A stretch of 64,000 nucleotides of DNA from positions 62,001 to 126,000 of the forward strand of contig NZ_DASYHI010000021.1 of NCBI RefSeq assembly GCF_035998675.1, given 5' to 3'. Both the position numbers and the translations under genes were made by a program. Under the pieces are notes generated by a model, which worked only from the letters and a program-made list of their open reading frames with translations, did not search any database and was not told where the DNA came from. The stretch is from Telluribacter sp035998675. GTDB lineage: Bacteria > Bacteroidota > Bacteroidia > Cytophagales > Spirosomataceae. Positions 25,480 to 32,091 of this stretch are shown here, piece after piece; position 1 is the first letter of the stretch; the number at the start of each line of letters is the position of its first letter.

Positions 25480-27128
25480 AAAACCTCTTCTTTTTGGTGG
25501 GCTTCCTCCTTTGTGCGGTAGCCGCGCAGGCCCACGTTGGTAGTGCAGGTGTACTTTTTCAGGGACAGGCAGGCCCCTATCGGGTTATGGTCAATGTTGA
25601 GCCGCCCGATGTTATACCGGGTACGGCCAGGATTACCGTTTTTTCAGAAGGCAACAATATCACCGGCGTACAGGCGCGGCCTATTTACTTCCGTTCCGGT
25701 GACGAAGGGGCCCCCTCCTACGACGACATTGCTGCAGTAGCCGGACAGGCCGGGCAGTTTCAGGGTATCGTGTGGCTCATGGAACGGGGCTCATCCAGTG
25801 TGCAGATTGAACTAAATGGCAGTCTGGGCAAAGGACAATTAGTAGTACCTATTGTGGCGGTGTCCACCGCGCAGCGCGACATGCCCTCCAGCCTGGGCTG
25901 GCTCCTGACGGGCCTGGGGCTGTTTCTGGTGCTGCTGATGGTAACCGCCATTGGTGCCAGTGTCAGCGACGGCCTGCTTACCCCTGGAAAGGTACTTTCT
26001 TCCCAGCAAAAACGGAAACGCTGGTTGAACATGGGTATCGCTACCGGGATTTGTGCGTTGATCCTGTACGGAGGTAGCGGCTGGTGGGATAGCTGGGCCG
26101 CCGACTACCGTCAGTATATGTACAAACCCTTGCAGGCAACCACAAAAATAAGTACTGAGGAAGGACAACGGATGTTCAACCTACAGATTGATACCACCAA
26201 CTGGGCCCAAATGCGACGGGGTAGTATGCTAAGTACCCTCGTGCCTGACCACGGCAAGCTGATGCACCTCTTCCTGGTACGGACACCGGGCCTGGATGCT
26301 TTCGCCCACCTCCACCCCGAGCGCCGCGATAGCACTACTTTTCAGGCCTATGTACCCAGGCTCCCGGCGGGTAAGTACCTCATGTATGCCGACATCGTGC
26401 AGCTCTCGGGCTTTGCCGAAACCATAGTCGATACCGTTGAGATTCCCGATCTTTCTCCCGCTGTCACCGCCCTGAAACGCACCGACGAGGAGGATACCTA
26501 CGTCGTGACCGATCCGCTGAATGATCCAAAAAAGGTTCCGCTGGACGAAAACGTAGTGGTATGTGGCGCTCCGGGTACCCGTACCAAACTCAAAGACGGC
26601 TCCTATGTAGTATGGGAAGGCAAGGCTGGCAATACCTACAAAGCCGGAAAACCCTACCAGCTCAACTTTGAGGTGTTCAACCCTGACGGTACCCCCGCTA
26701 CGCTGGAACCCTACCTGGGGATGCCGGGGCACGCGGCCATTGTTCGCTCCGACGGCTCGGTGTACATTCACCTGCACCCGGTGGGCACCTACGCCATGGC
26801 CGCCGAGCAGACGCTCAAGGGCCGCATCGCCGACACCACCCGTATCTACAAACGCCCTAACCCGCAGGTGTTCCGCGACAGTATTAACCGGTACCTGGCG
26901 CACCTGAAAACCCTGCCCTCGGCCGAGCGCGAAGCATTTCTGATGAAGGAAATGGGCATGGAGATGACCGGCAGCACCCACAACGGCGAAGAGCACACCA
27001 ACCGCATCTCTTTCCCTTACTCCTTCCCAAAGGATGGCCAATACCGTATTTTCTTACAGATCAAGCGCAGCGGTCAGGTTATAACGGGGGTATTTGATGC
27101 GAAGGTGAAGGATACGACGACGTTGTAG
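25476..27128 (+). CDS. Exported membrane-anchored protein with HLHP motifs
   Basis: A 550-residue protein: signal peptide ending AQAHVG, so the mature protein starts with His; a strand-rich domain (about 20-130); two membrane helices (about 143-162 and 185-200); then a large periplasmic part. This has two His-rich segments, DHGKLMHLFLVR...FAHLHPER (about 260-285) and YLGMPGHAAIVRSDGSVYIH + LHP (about 413-437). YtkA/FixH-like and copper-associated periplasmic domains use similar HxHP patterns. Overlap of 4 bases with the preceding polytopic gene shows coupling. Metal handling is an inference from His content only. Confidence 0.7.
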   Translation: MKNLFFLVGFLLCAVAAQAHVGSAGVLFQGQAGPYRVMVNVEPPDVIPGTARITVFSEGNNITGVQARPIYFRSGDEGAPSYDDIAAVAGQAGQFQGIVWLMERGSSSVQIELNGSLGKGQLVVPIVAVSTAQRDMPSSLGWLLTGLGLFLVLLMVTAIGASVSDGLLTPGKVLSSQQKRKRWLNMGIATGICALILYGGSGWWDSWAADYRQYMYKPLQATTKISTEEGQRMFNLQIDTTNWAQMRRGSMLSTLVPDHGKLMHLFLVRTPGLDAFAHLHPERRDSTTFQAYVPRLPAGKYLMYADIVQLSGFAETIVDTVEIPDLSPAVTALKRTDEEDTYVVTDPLNDPKKVPLDENVVVCGAPGTRTKLKDGSYVVWEGKAGNTYKAGKPYQLNFEVFNPDGTPATLEPYLGMPGHAAIVRSDGSVYIHLHPVGTYAMAAEQTLKGRIADTTRIYKRPNPQVFRDSINRYLAHLKTLPSAEREAFLMKEMGMEMTGSTHNGEEHTNRISFPYSFPKDGQYRIFLQIKRSGQVITGVFDAKVKDTTTL

Positions 27129-27167
27129 ATTGCTTGTACTTATTAACAACTACTTAGTTAAAATAAC

Positions 27168-27515
27168 ATAAAAATTCTACTGTCGTGCCTGTTTCTGCTC
27201 GCTGTTTTGGGTACTTTCTCCTATACCGCTGCTCCAAAGTACCTGGATACTAGTGCTCCGGAAGAATACACAGGTACCTATCAGTTTAAAAACAATGAGT
27301 TCCTCACCAACTTTGTGGTAAAGGTGTCGGAAGGAGATTTGTACGGCGAGGCCGATGGCCATGGCTCCAACAAGCTTCTTCCCCAGGACCAGCCCGGTGT
27401 TTTCAAATCCACCAGTCAGTACGGTTCGATTATTACTTTCAGGCGCGACCCCTCCACCCGCAAGGTAGTGGGCCTGGTACTCCGTATTATGGATACCGAC
27501 ATGGAAGCGGAGTGA
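27168..27515 (+). pseudogene. Small secreted DUF3471-like protein, start codon ATA (damaged?)
   Basis: The frame encodes a signal peptide (IKILLSCLFLLAVLGTFSY) and a domain 83% identical (65 of 78 positions counted by hand) to the product at 28567-28923. The codon aligned with the paralogue's ATG is ATA at 27168; no ATG, GTG or TTG precedes it before a break in similarity. A downstream TTG at 27207 would remove most of the signal peptide. Either the start has mutated and the gene is silent or poorly expressed, or ATA is used. The product would be about 115 residues, with EYTGTYQFKNNEFLTNF and KSTSQYGSIITFRRD. Confidence 0.55.
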
Positions 27516-27601
27516 AAAGAGTAGTTGCTCAGGTACCACTACCAAGATTTGGGTAGTGGTACCTTTATTAGATTATTGATAGATGAATTAGTTTGTAAAC
27601 T

Positions 27602-27657
27602 TTTGTCAGGCTGAGCGGAGTCGAAGCCCGGGCTTCGACTCCGCTCAGCCTGACAAA
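27602..27657. repeat. 56-bp perfect palindrome
   Basis: Two 28-base arms, fully complementary with no spacer: left arm begins TTTGTCAGGCTGAGCGGAG, right arm ends CTCAGCCTGACAAA. The core GACTCCGCTCAGCCTGACA resembles short interspersed palindromes seen in many Bacteroidota genomes. It lies between two genes that converge on it (27515 and 27778) and may also terminate transcription. Confidence 0.85.
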
Positions 27658-27777
27658 CCTAATGGCATACTTTACAACTCTATTCACTTATCTATAATAA
27701 GTTTCATTTCTAAAGATTCTTCACAGGCTGCTATACTGAGCAATTCAAATCAGCAAGAAAAACGCTAATCCTCTCTC

Positions 27778-28257
27778 CTACTCAAACCAGAACCTGGAAA
27801 TTGAAGCACGGGCGCTCCCCCCACTCACATCAGGTACTATCGCTAGCTCCACTACCCTTACCCCATCCAGATAAACTGTAAAGGTTTCCTTTTCCTCAAT
27901 GGAAGATTCCGGGCTGAAGTTATATTGCTGTCGTACAATTTCGCGCTCGGCGGGTCCTGCTTCCGGCGACCACCGTAGTACAAATTCCTGCGTTCGTGCC
28001 TGCTGCTGCTCTTCCTTAAAGAGCAAATGAATTGTGTTGACCCGCTGCGGCTCATCAAAAATGATCCGGATGGTTTGTTTACCTGCTTTGGCGGCTCGCC
28101 ATCCGGCCGACGGAGCCGTCAATTCAAACGCTGCCTCAATGGGGAAGGCTTCCTCCTCAGACGTAACTTCCACCTGCGCCAGACTCTGTACGTCCAGCCA
28201 CTTCCCCTCATTAGAAAGTACGTTTTCCTGTTCCTGCACTATTATTCTTTTTCGCAT
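27778..28257 (-). CDS. Discoidin/F5-8C-like hypothetical protein
   Basis: A 159-residue soluble protein with no signal peptide. It has the jelly-roll pattern of coagulation-factor 5/8 C-type or XRCC1-N-like domains: NEGKWLDVQSLAQVEVTSEE, then GWRAAKAGKQTIRIIFDEPQ, INTIHLLF-like strand, and a final SISRFWFE. Such domains bind sugars or partner proteins. The assignment rests on fold pattern only. It sits between the two small DUF3471-like paralogues on the opposite strand, so it may have moved with the duplication. Confidence 0.5.
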   Translation of the reverse strand: MRKRIIVQEQENVLSNEGKWLDVQSLAQVEVTSEEEAFPIEAAFELTAPSAGWRAAKAGKQTIRIIFDEPQRVNTIHLLFKEEQQQARTQEFVLRWSPEAGPAEREIVRQQYNFSPESSIEEKETFTVYLDGVRVVELAIVPDVSGGSARASISRFWFE

Positions 28258-28566
28258 ACCGATTCGTGGTTATAAGCCTTACTGTTTCTGTTCTCAGAGG
28301 CTAGTACCTAGTAAAGAAAAAAACGGCCAAATGGTTTAAAGAGTAGCGCAGCATTCGGTTTGGAGTCAAGCGCCCGGGTACCTACCTTTTGCAACTAAAA
28401 GTATTCTTAACCAGCCACCAGGCAATCAATTGCATCCCAAGCCGACAAATAGCCAGCCGTTGGCTTGGTCGTTGGGTACTTTCCCGGAGATAGATATTTT
28501 CGTGCCTGTCGATTACCTTTACTATTATTCATTTTACACAATACGCTACATTTACCCCAAGTACCT
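28258..28566. other. Intergenic region upstream of second paralogue
   Basis: About 310 bases between divergent genes. It should hold both promoters, but I see no perfect TAnnTTTG box; TACATTTA shortly before the ATG at 28567 is the nearest match. No repeat or RNA structure supported. Confidence 0.35.
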
Positions 28567-28923
28567 ATGAAAAAATTAACACTACTTCTGCTCCTGATCT
28601 GGTCCGCCGCGCAAAGCCAGTCCGTAACAACCAACAATAACTCTGCTCCTCATAAAGTGGAGGATTACGCTGGTACTTACCAGTTTAAGGATAATGAGTA
28701 CCTGACAAATTTTGTGGTAAAAGTGACCGACGGAGCATTGTACGGCGAAGCTGATGGCAACGGTGCCAACAAACTCCTGCCTCAGGACCAGCCGGATGTT
28801 TTTAAATCCACCAGTCAGTACGGTTCGATCATTACCTTCAGGCGCGACCCCACTTCCAAAAAAGTCACTGGTCTGGTACTTCGCATTATGGATACGGATA
28901 TGGTTGCGGAGAGAAAGGAATAA
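28567..28923 (+). CDS. Small secreted DUF3471-like protein
   Basis: A 118-residue exported protein: signal peptide MKKLTLLLLLIWSAAQSQS, then a single beta-rich domain with YAGTYQFKDNEYLTNFVV, DGALYGEADGNGANKLLPQ, and STSQYGSIITFRRD. This resembles the DUF3471 module that often follows beta-lactamase-like domains in Bacteroidota; as a stand-alone protein its role is unknown. It is the intact member of a pair with 27168-27515. ATG 28567 is chosen because it starts the signal peptide; an earlier ATG at 28465 would put unrelated residues in front. Confidence 0.75.
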   Translation: MKKLTLLLLLIWSAAQSQSVTTNNNSAPHKVEDYAGTYQFKDNEYLTNFVVKVTDGALYGEADGNGANKLLPQDQPDVFKSTSQYGSIITFRRDPTSKKVTGLVLRIMDTDMVAERKE

Positions 28924-29007
28924 CGGTTTGTTTTTTCGATTCAGGAAATTTCAATTGCGAAAGGTACCTGCATTTTCTTTCCTGGAACTTATCTCGGCTA
29001 CCTACCT

Positions 29008-29379
29008 ATGTTTACGTTGGATAAGAAGTACCTTTCCTTCACCATTGCGCTTTTTATTACCGAAATCCTGATTGCCCTGTACCTCAATGACAGAGTCATC
29101 AGGCCGTACGGGGGCGACTACCTGGTGGTCATACTGGTTTATTGCTTTATACGGGCTTTATTCAGGGTGTCGGTGAGTGGGGCAGCCCTGCTGGCCCTCC
29201 TGCTCGCTTACCTGATCGAGTTTTTACAATCTGTTAATTTTGTGGCGCTGCTGGGACTTCAGAACCACGGCCTCGCTGCGGTAGTACTGGGTCATCAATT
29301 TGAATGGATGGACATGCTGGCATATACCCTGGGAATTGCCACCGTACTCGTACTGGAAAAAGTACCAATTAATAGGTGA
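29008..29379 (+). CDS. DUF2809-family membrane protein
   Basis: A 123-residue protein with four membrane helices: DYLVVILVYCFIRALF, AALLALLLAYLIEFLQ and a C-terminal LAYTLGIATVLVLE frame the family core. The RPYGGDYLVV motif after the first helix and EFLQ...NH...VLGHQFEWMDMLAY towards the end are characteristic of DUF2809. Function unknown. It stands alone between two unrelated genes with separate gaps of about 80 bases. Confidence 0.8.
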   Translation: MFTLDKKYLSFTIALFITEILIALYLNDRVIRPYGGDYLVVILVYCFIRALFRVSVSGAALLALLLAYLIEFLQSVNFVALLGLQNHGLAAVVLGHQFEWMDMLAYTLGIATVLVLEKVPINR

Positions 29380-29457
29380 TTGTCAGCGGTAAACCAAAAG
29401 TCGCTGACTGAACTGGTACAATATTAGCAGGTACTTATACATAAATTCTGCCAACTC

Positions 29458-29895
29458 ATGCCCGATACATTTAATCTGAATCGATTCCTGACCGCCCAGA
29501 AAAACGAGTATTCCACGGCTTTACAGGAAATCAGAAACGGCCGCAAGCGGAGCCACTGGATGTGGTTTATATTTCCTCAGGTACTTGGACTGGGCCAAAC
29601 CGAGACTTCAAGGTACTACGCCATCAGGAGTGAGGAAGAGGCCACGGCCTATCTGAACCATCTGGTACTGGGCCAGCGATTACTGGAAATTTCTGAAGCA
29701 TTACTTTCCATAAAAGATAAAACTGCTACGGAAGTTCTGGGGTATCCCGACGATCTGAAATTAAAATCGAGTATGACTTTATTCAGTATAGTGAGCGATA
29801 GGCATTCCATTTTTGAGCGGGTACTTGACCGGTACTTCGGGGGAGAAAAAGATCAAAAGACCGTACAAATCCTGGATCGGATGAAAGATCACTAG
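29458..29895 (+). CDS. DUF1810-family protein
   Basis: A 145-residue soluble protein with the DUF1810 marks: FLTAQKNEYSTALQEIRNGR, the invariant KRSHWMWFIFPQ, YYAIRSEEEATAYL, and SSMTLFSIVSD. Family members are linked by fold to ADP-ribose-related (NADAR-like/macro-type) proteins, but the biochemical role is not settled. Start at ATG 29458, the only sensible one. Confidence 0.88.
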   Translation: MPDTFNLNRFLTAQKNEYSTALQEIRNGRKRSHWMWFIFPQVLGLGQTETSRYYAIRSEEEATAYLNHLVLGQRLLEISEALLSIKDKTATEVLGYPDDLKLKSSMTLFSIVSDRHSIFERVLDRYFGGEKDQKTVQILDRMKDH

Positions 29896-29969
29896 TACCT
29901 TCCCTACTCTTTACCAGCTCTTCAAAAAAAATTTCTTCTCTGCGCTTGCTCTTACTGAAAACATCCTTA

Positions 29970-29986
29970 ACTTTGAATCTCAAAGT
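29970..29986. promoter_or_regulatory. Operator copy 1: ACTTTGA-ATC-TCAAAGT
   Basis: Perfect 7-bp inverted repeat with a 3-base centre, 8 bases upstream of the ATG at 29995. The preceding T plus AACTTTG make TAACTTTG (29969-29976), a perfect -7 box, so a bound protein would block the promoter. The same repeat occurs at 31018 and 32003. Confidence 0.6.
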
Positions 29987-29994
29987 ACTTTGGT

Positions 29995-30621
29995 ATGACA
30001 GATCAACACGAGCAACTCAGCACCCTTCAGGAGATCCGTAACATTATGGATCGTTCCTCCCGCTTTAACTCCCTGAGCGGGCTATCCGGTATTTTGGCGG
30101 GTATCAGTGGCCTGGCAGGCGCCGGAGTCGTAGCGTGGTACCTTGCCAGCCACAATCTGGTATACCGCGACCTGTATAGTGCTGTACCCGTAGCCGGAGT
30201 AGGCGAATTCGTTACTGTTTCGGCAATGGTGGTACTGATCCTGGCCATAAGCTCTGTCGTTTACCTTTCCTATCTTAAAGCCCAAAAAACGAAGCAATCA
30301 GTCTCGCACAGTCAGGGGCAGCGAATGGTGAGTAATCTTTTTATTCCGTTAGGGGTGGGTGGTCTTTTTTGTCTGGTACTGATTTACCACGGTATCCTGT
30401 ACCTGGTGGCACCTGCCATGCTCATTTTCTACGGCCTTTCCCTGATCAACGCCAGCAAGTACACCTTCCTCGAAATTCGCTATCTGGGTATTTGTGAAAC
30501 CGTACTTGGGCTGGTGGCCTGTTTCTTTATTGAGTATGGTCTACTTGCCTGGGCGCTGGGCTTCGGGATACTTAATATAGTCTTTGGGGCACTAATTTAT
30601 TCAAGATACGAAAAGGTATAA
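29995..30621 (+). CDS. Polytopic membrane protein, regulon member
   Basis: A 208-residue protein with five or six membrane helices. The first 20 residues are polar (QHEQLSTLQEIRNIMDRSSR), followed by a Gly/Ala-rich helix (SGLSGILAGISGLAGAGVVA), and a central pair (LFIPLGVGGLFCLVLIYHGI, LYLVAPAMLIFYGLSLIN). The start is the ATG 8 bases after operator copy 1. It is followed 63 bases later by a winged-helix regulator on the same strand. Pairing of such proteins with MarR-like or winged-helix genes is common in Bacteroidota; the cellular role is unknown. Confidence 0.75.
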   Translation: MTDQHEQLSTLQEIRNIMDRSSRFNSLSGLSGILAGISGLAGAGVVAWYLASHNLVYRDLYSAVPVAGVGEFVTVSAMVVLILAISSVVYLSYLKAQKTKQSVSHSQGQRMVSNLFIPLGVGGLFCLVLIYHGILYLVAPAMLIFYGLSLINASKYTFLEIRYLGICETVLGLVACFFIEYGLLAWALGFGILNIVFGALIYSRYEKV

Positions 30622-30684
30622 CCAACCGGCTACCTGTAGGTAGCTGGTACTTTAAAAGCAATAGAACCCACGAACCAGTTTGGA

Positions 30685-30999
30685 ATGGATAATGTGAAGG
30701 GGTACCTGAAAGAAATAAACAAGGATTTTGAAAGCAGGGCCCGCCTTGGTATAATGTCGGTGTTGATGGTAGAAGAAGGCGTAGATTTTAACTTTCTGAA
30801 AGAAACCCTGCAGCTTACCGACGGCAACCTGGCCAGCCACTTAAGGGCGCTGGAAGAGGCCGCCTACCTGCGGGTGGAGAAGCAGTTTATCGGCCGTAAG
30901 CCCAATACCCGTTATTCCGCTACCGCCGAAGGGAAAGAGGCCTTTAAGAACCACCTGGATGCCCTGGAACGCCTGATTATGGATAATAGAGCACAGTAA
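30685..30999 (+). CDS. Winged-helix transcriptional regulator
   Basis: A 104-residue DNA-binding protein of the small HTH_34/MarR-like type. The helix-turn-helix is FNFLKETLQLTDGNLASHLRALEEAAYL (about 31-58) and the wing contains VEKQFIGRKPNTRYSATAEGK. It sits inside the group of genes that carry three copies of ACTTTGA-N3-TCAAAGT in their leaders, so it is the natural candidate to bind that site and to control itself with its neighbours. No ligand-binding domain is present; it should act as a dimer. Confidence 0.88.
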   Translation: MDNVKGYLKEINKDFESRARLGIMSVLMVEEGVDFNFLKETLQLTDGNLASHLRALEEAAYLRVEKQFIGRKPNTRYSATAEGKEAFKNHLDALERLIMDNRAQ

Positions 31000-31017
31000 C
31001 TATTTTTTTAACCATTT

Positions 31018-31034
31018 ACTTTGAATTTCAAAGT
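31018..31034. promoter_or_regulatory. Operator copy 2: ACTTTGA-ATT-TCAAAGT
   Basis: Perfect 7-bp inverted repeat, 23 bases upstream of the ATG at 31058. The flanks are also shared with copy 3 (CCATTT before and ACTTTAT after), so the conserved block exceeds the repeat itself. TTACTTTG overlaps the left arm and is one mismatch from TAnnTTTG. Confidence 0.6.
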
Positions 31035-31057
31035 ACTTTATAATTAAAAAAACAAAC

Positions 31058-31399
31058 ATGGAAACTGAAATAACGTACGGAAATAACCCCAGAAACAGGC
31101 TAATTCACCCCAAATCATTAGGAACCCGCGCGCTGCAGGGCGCCGGAATAGCCTTTATCTTGCTCATCCTCTTTTTTACGATTGGAGGCGATATTAACCC
31201 GGGTAGTAAAGCATGGATACTACTGCCCCTCATCACGGTAACTATCGGAGGCGCGGCTGGTGGAATCATCTACTACCTACTGGACTCCCTGCGGTACCAG
31301 GGTGGTCGTAAAAAGTACCTTGCGAACCTACTGAGCCTGTTAGCGTACATTCTGTTCGTGATGGTAACTTTTGTGCTGGGCATGAACGGGCCAAATTAA
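31058..31399 (+). CDS. Small membrane protein (three helices), regulon member
   Basis: 113 residues with a polar N-terminus (about 1-30, ending HPKSLGTRALQG) and three helices: AGIAFILLILFFTIGG, ILLPLITVTIGGAAGGIIYY and LLSLLAYILFVMVTFVLG. Between helices 2 and 3 there is a basic loop RYQGGRKKYL. No family was recognised beyond general Bacteroidota small membrane proteins. It begins 23 bases after operator copy 2 and follows the regulator gene, so co-regulation is likely. Confidence 0.7.
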   Translation: METEITYGNNPRNRLIHPKSLGTRALQGAGIAFILLILFFTIGGDINPGSKAWILLPLITVTIGGAAGGIIYYLLDSLRYQGGRKKYLANLLSLLAYILFVMVTFVLGMNGPN

Positions 31400-31560
31400 A
31401 AGTACTCTACCGAACGACGGAAGCATCCGCCCCGGCAGCCCATTGACAGGTTCAGGCCCTGCCCCCGACCTGCTGAGTAGCTACGTAAAAACCGAAAAAT
31501 CAAACCGTATTTCAAATTGTATCCTGGTATTAACTATCCAACTTTTAACGAGAAAGATTT

Positions 31561-31860
31561 ATGAATAACACCGCAAATGTTCCGACAAGTGTTTTGAATC
31601 TACTAGGCTGGCTGTTTGGCCTCGCTGTTTTGGCCATCGGCCTAGTAAATACGTTTTGGGGAAATGATCCGGGTTTTGGAATTTTCCTACTTCTCCTGGC
31701 TTTCGTCTACTTTCCTCCGGCCAATGCGATTCTCAAGGAAATGACCGGTTTTTCCATTCCTGGAATACTAAAAGTCCTCCTGGGCATTTTTATCATCTGG
31801 GCATCCTTGGGTGTGGGCGAATTGTTCGAAAAGATAGACCTCATGATGATAAATTTATAA
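31561..31860 (+). CDS. Small membrane protein (three helices)
   Basis: 99 residues, three hydrophobic segments: LLGWLFGLAVLAIGLVNTFWG, IFLLLLAFVYFPPANAI and KVLLGIFIIWASLGVGELF. A PP in the second segment and a KEMTGFSIPG loop are the only marks. It is similar in size and layout to the protein at 31058, but no clear sequence repeat links them. A 161-base gap precedes it without an operator copy, so its promoter is unknown. Confidence 0.65.
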   Translation: MNNTANVPTSVLNLLGWLFGLAVLAIGLVNTFWGNDPGFGIFLLLLAFVYFPPANAILKEMTGFSIPGILKVLLGIFIIWASLGVGELFEKIDLMMINL

Positions 31861-32002
31861 TTCTTCATCCTACCGCCAGGTTTGAAGATATGTTCAACAA
31901 AATGGTCAGGAAACAGCAGCAAATGCAGCCACCTATGCTTCTAAATCCGAAACAGAACATAAGGCAGCCCAGCCACCTAAAAAACTTGTTTTTTGTCCAT
32001 TT

Positions 32003-32019
32003 ACTTTGAATTTCAAAGT
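32003..32019. promoter_or_regulatory. Operator copy 3: ACTTTGA-ATT-TCAAAGT
   Basis: Perfect inverted repeat identical to copy 2, with the flanks CCATTT and ACTTTAT also shared (31995-32026 matches 31010-31041 closely). It lies 27 bases before a TTG (32047) and 72 bases before the ATG (32092) of the serine hydrolase gene. Confidence 0.6.
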
Positions 32020-32091
32020 ACTTTATTATAATCAATAAGGACTTAATTGGCGGGAACAAACAAATTAATTTACTCTAAAACTCAAATTAAA

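Noticed and set aside
26229..27041. 270-codon open frame on the minus strand
   Set aside because: Antisense to the HLHP membrane protein, with no motif and no promoter.
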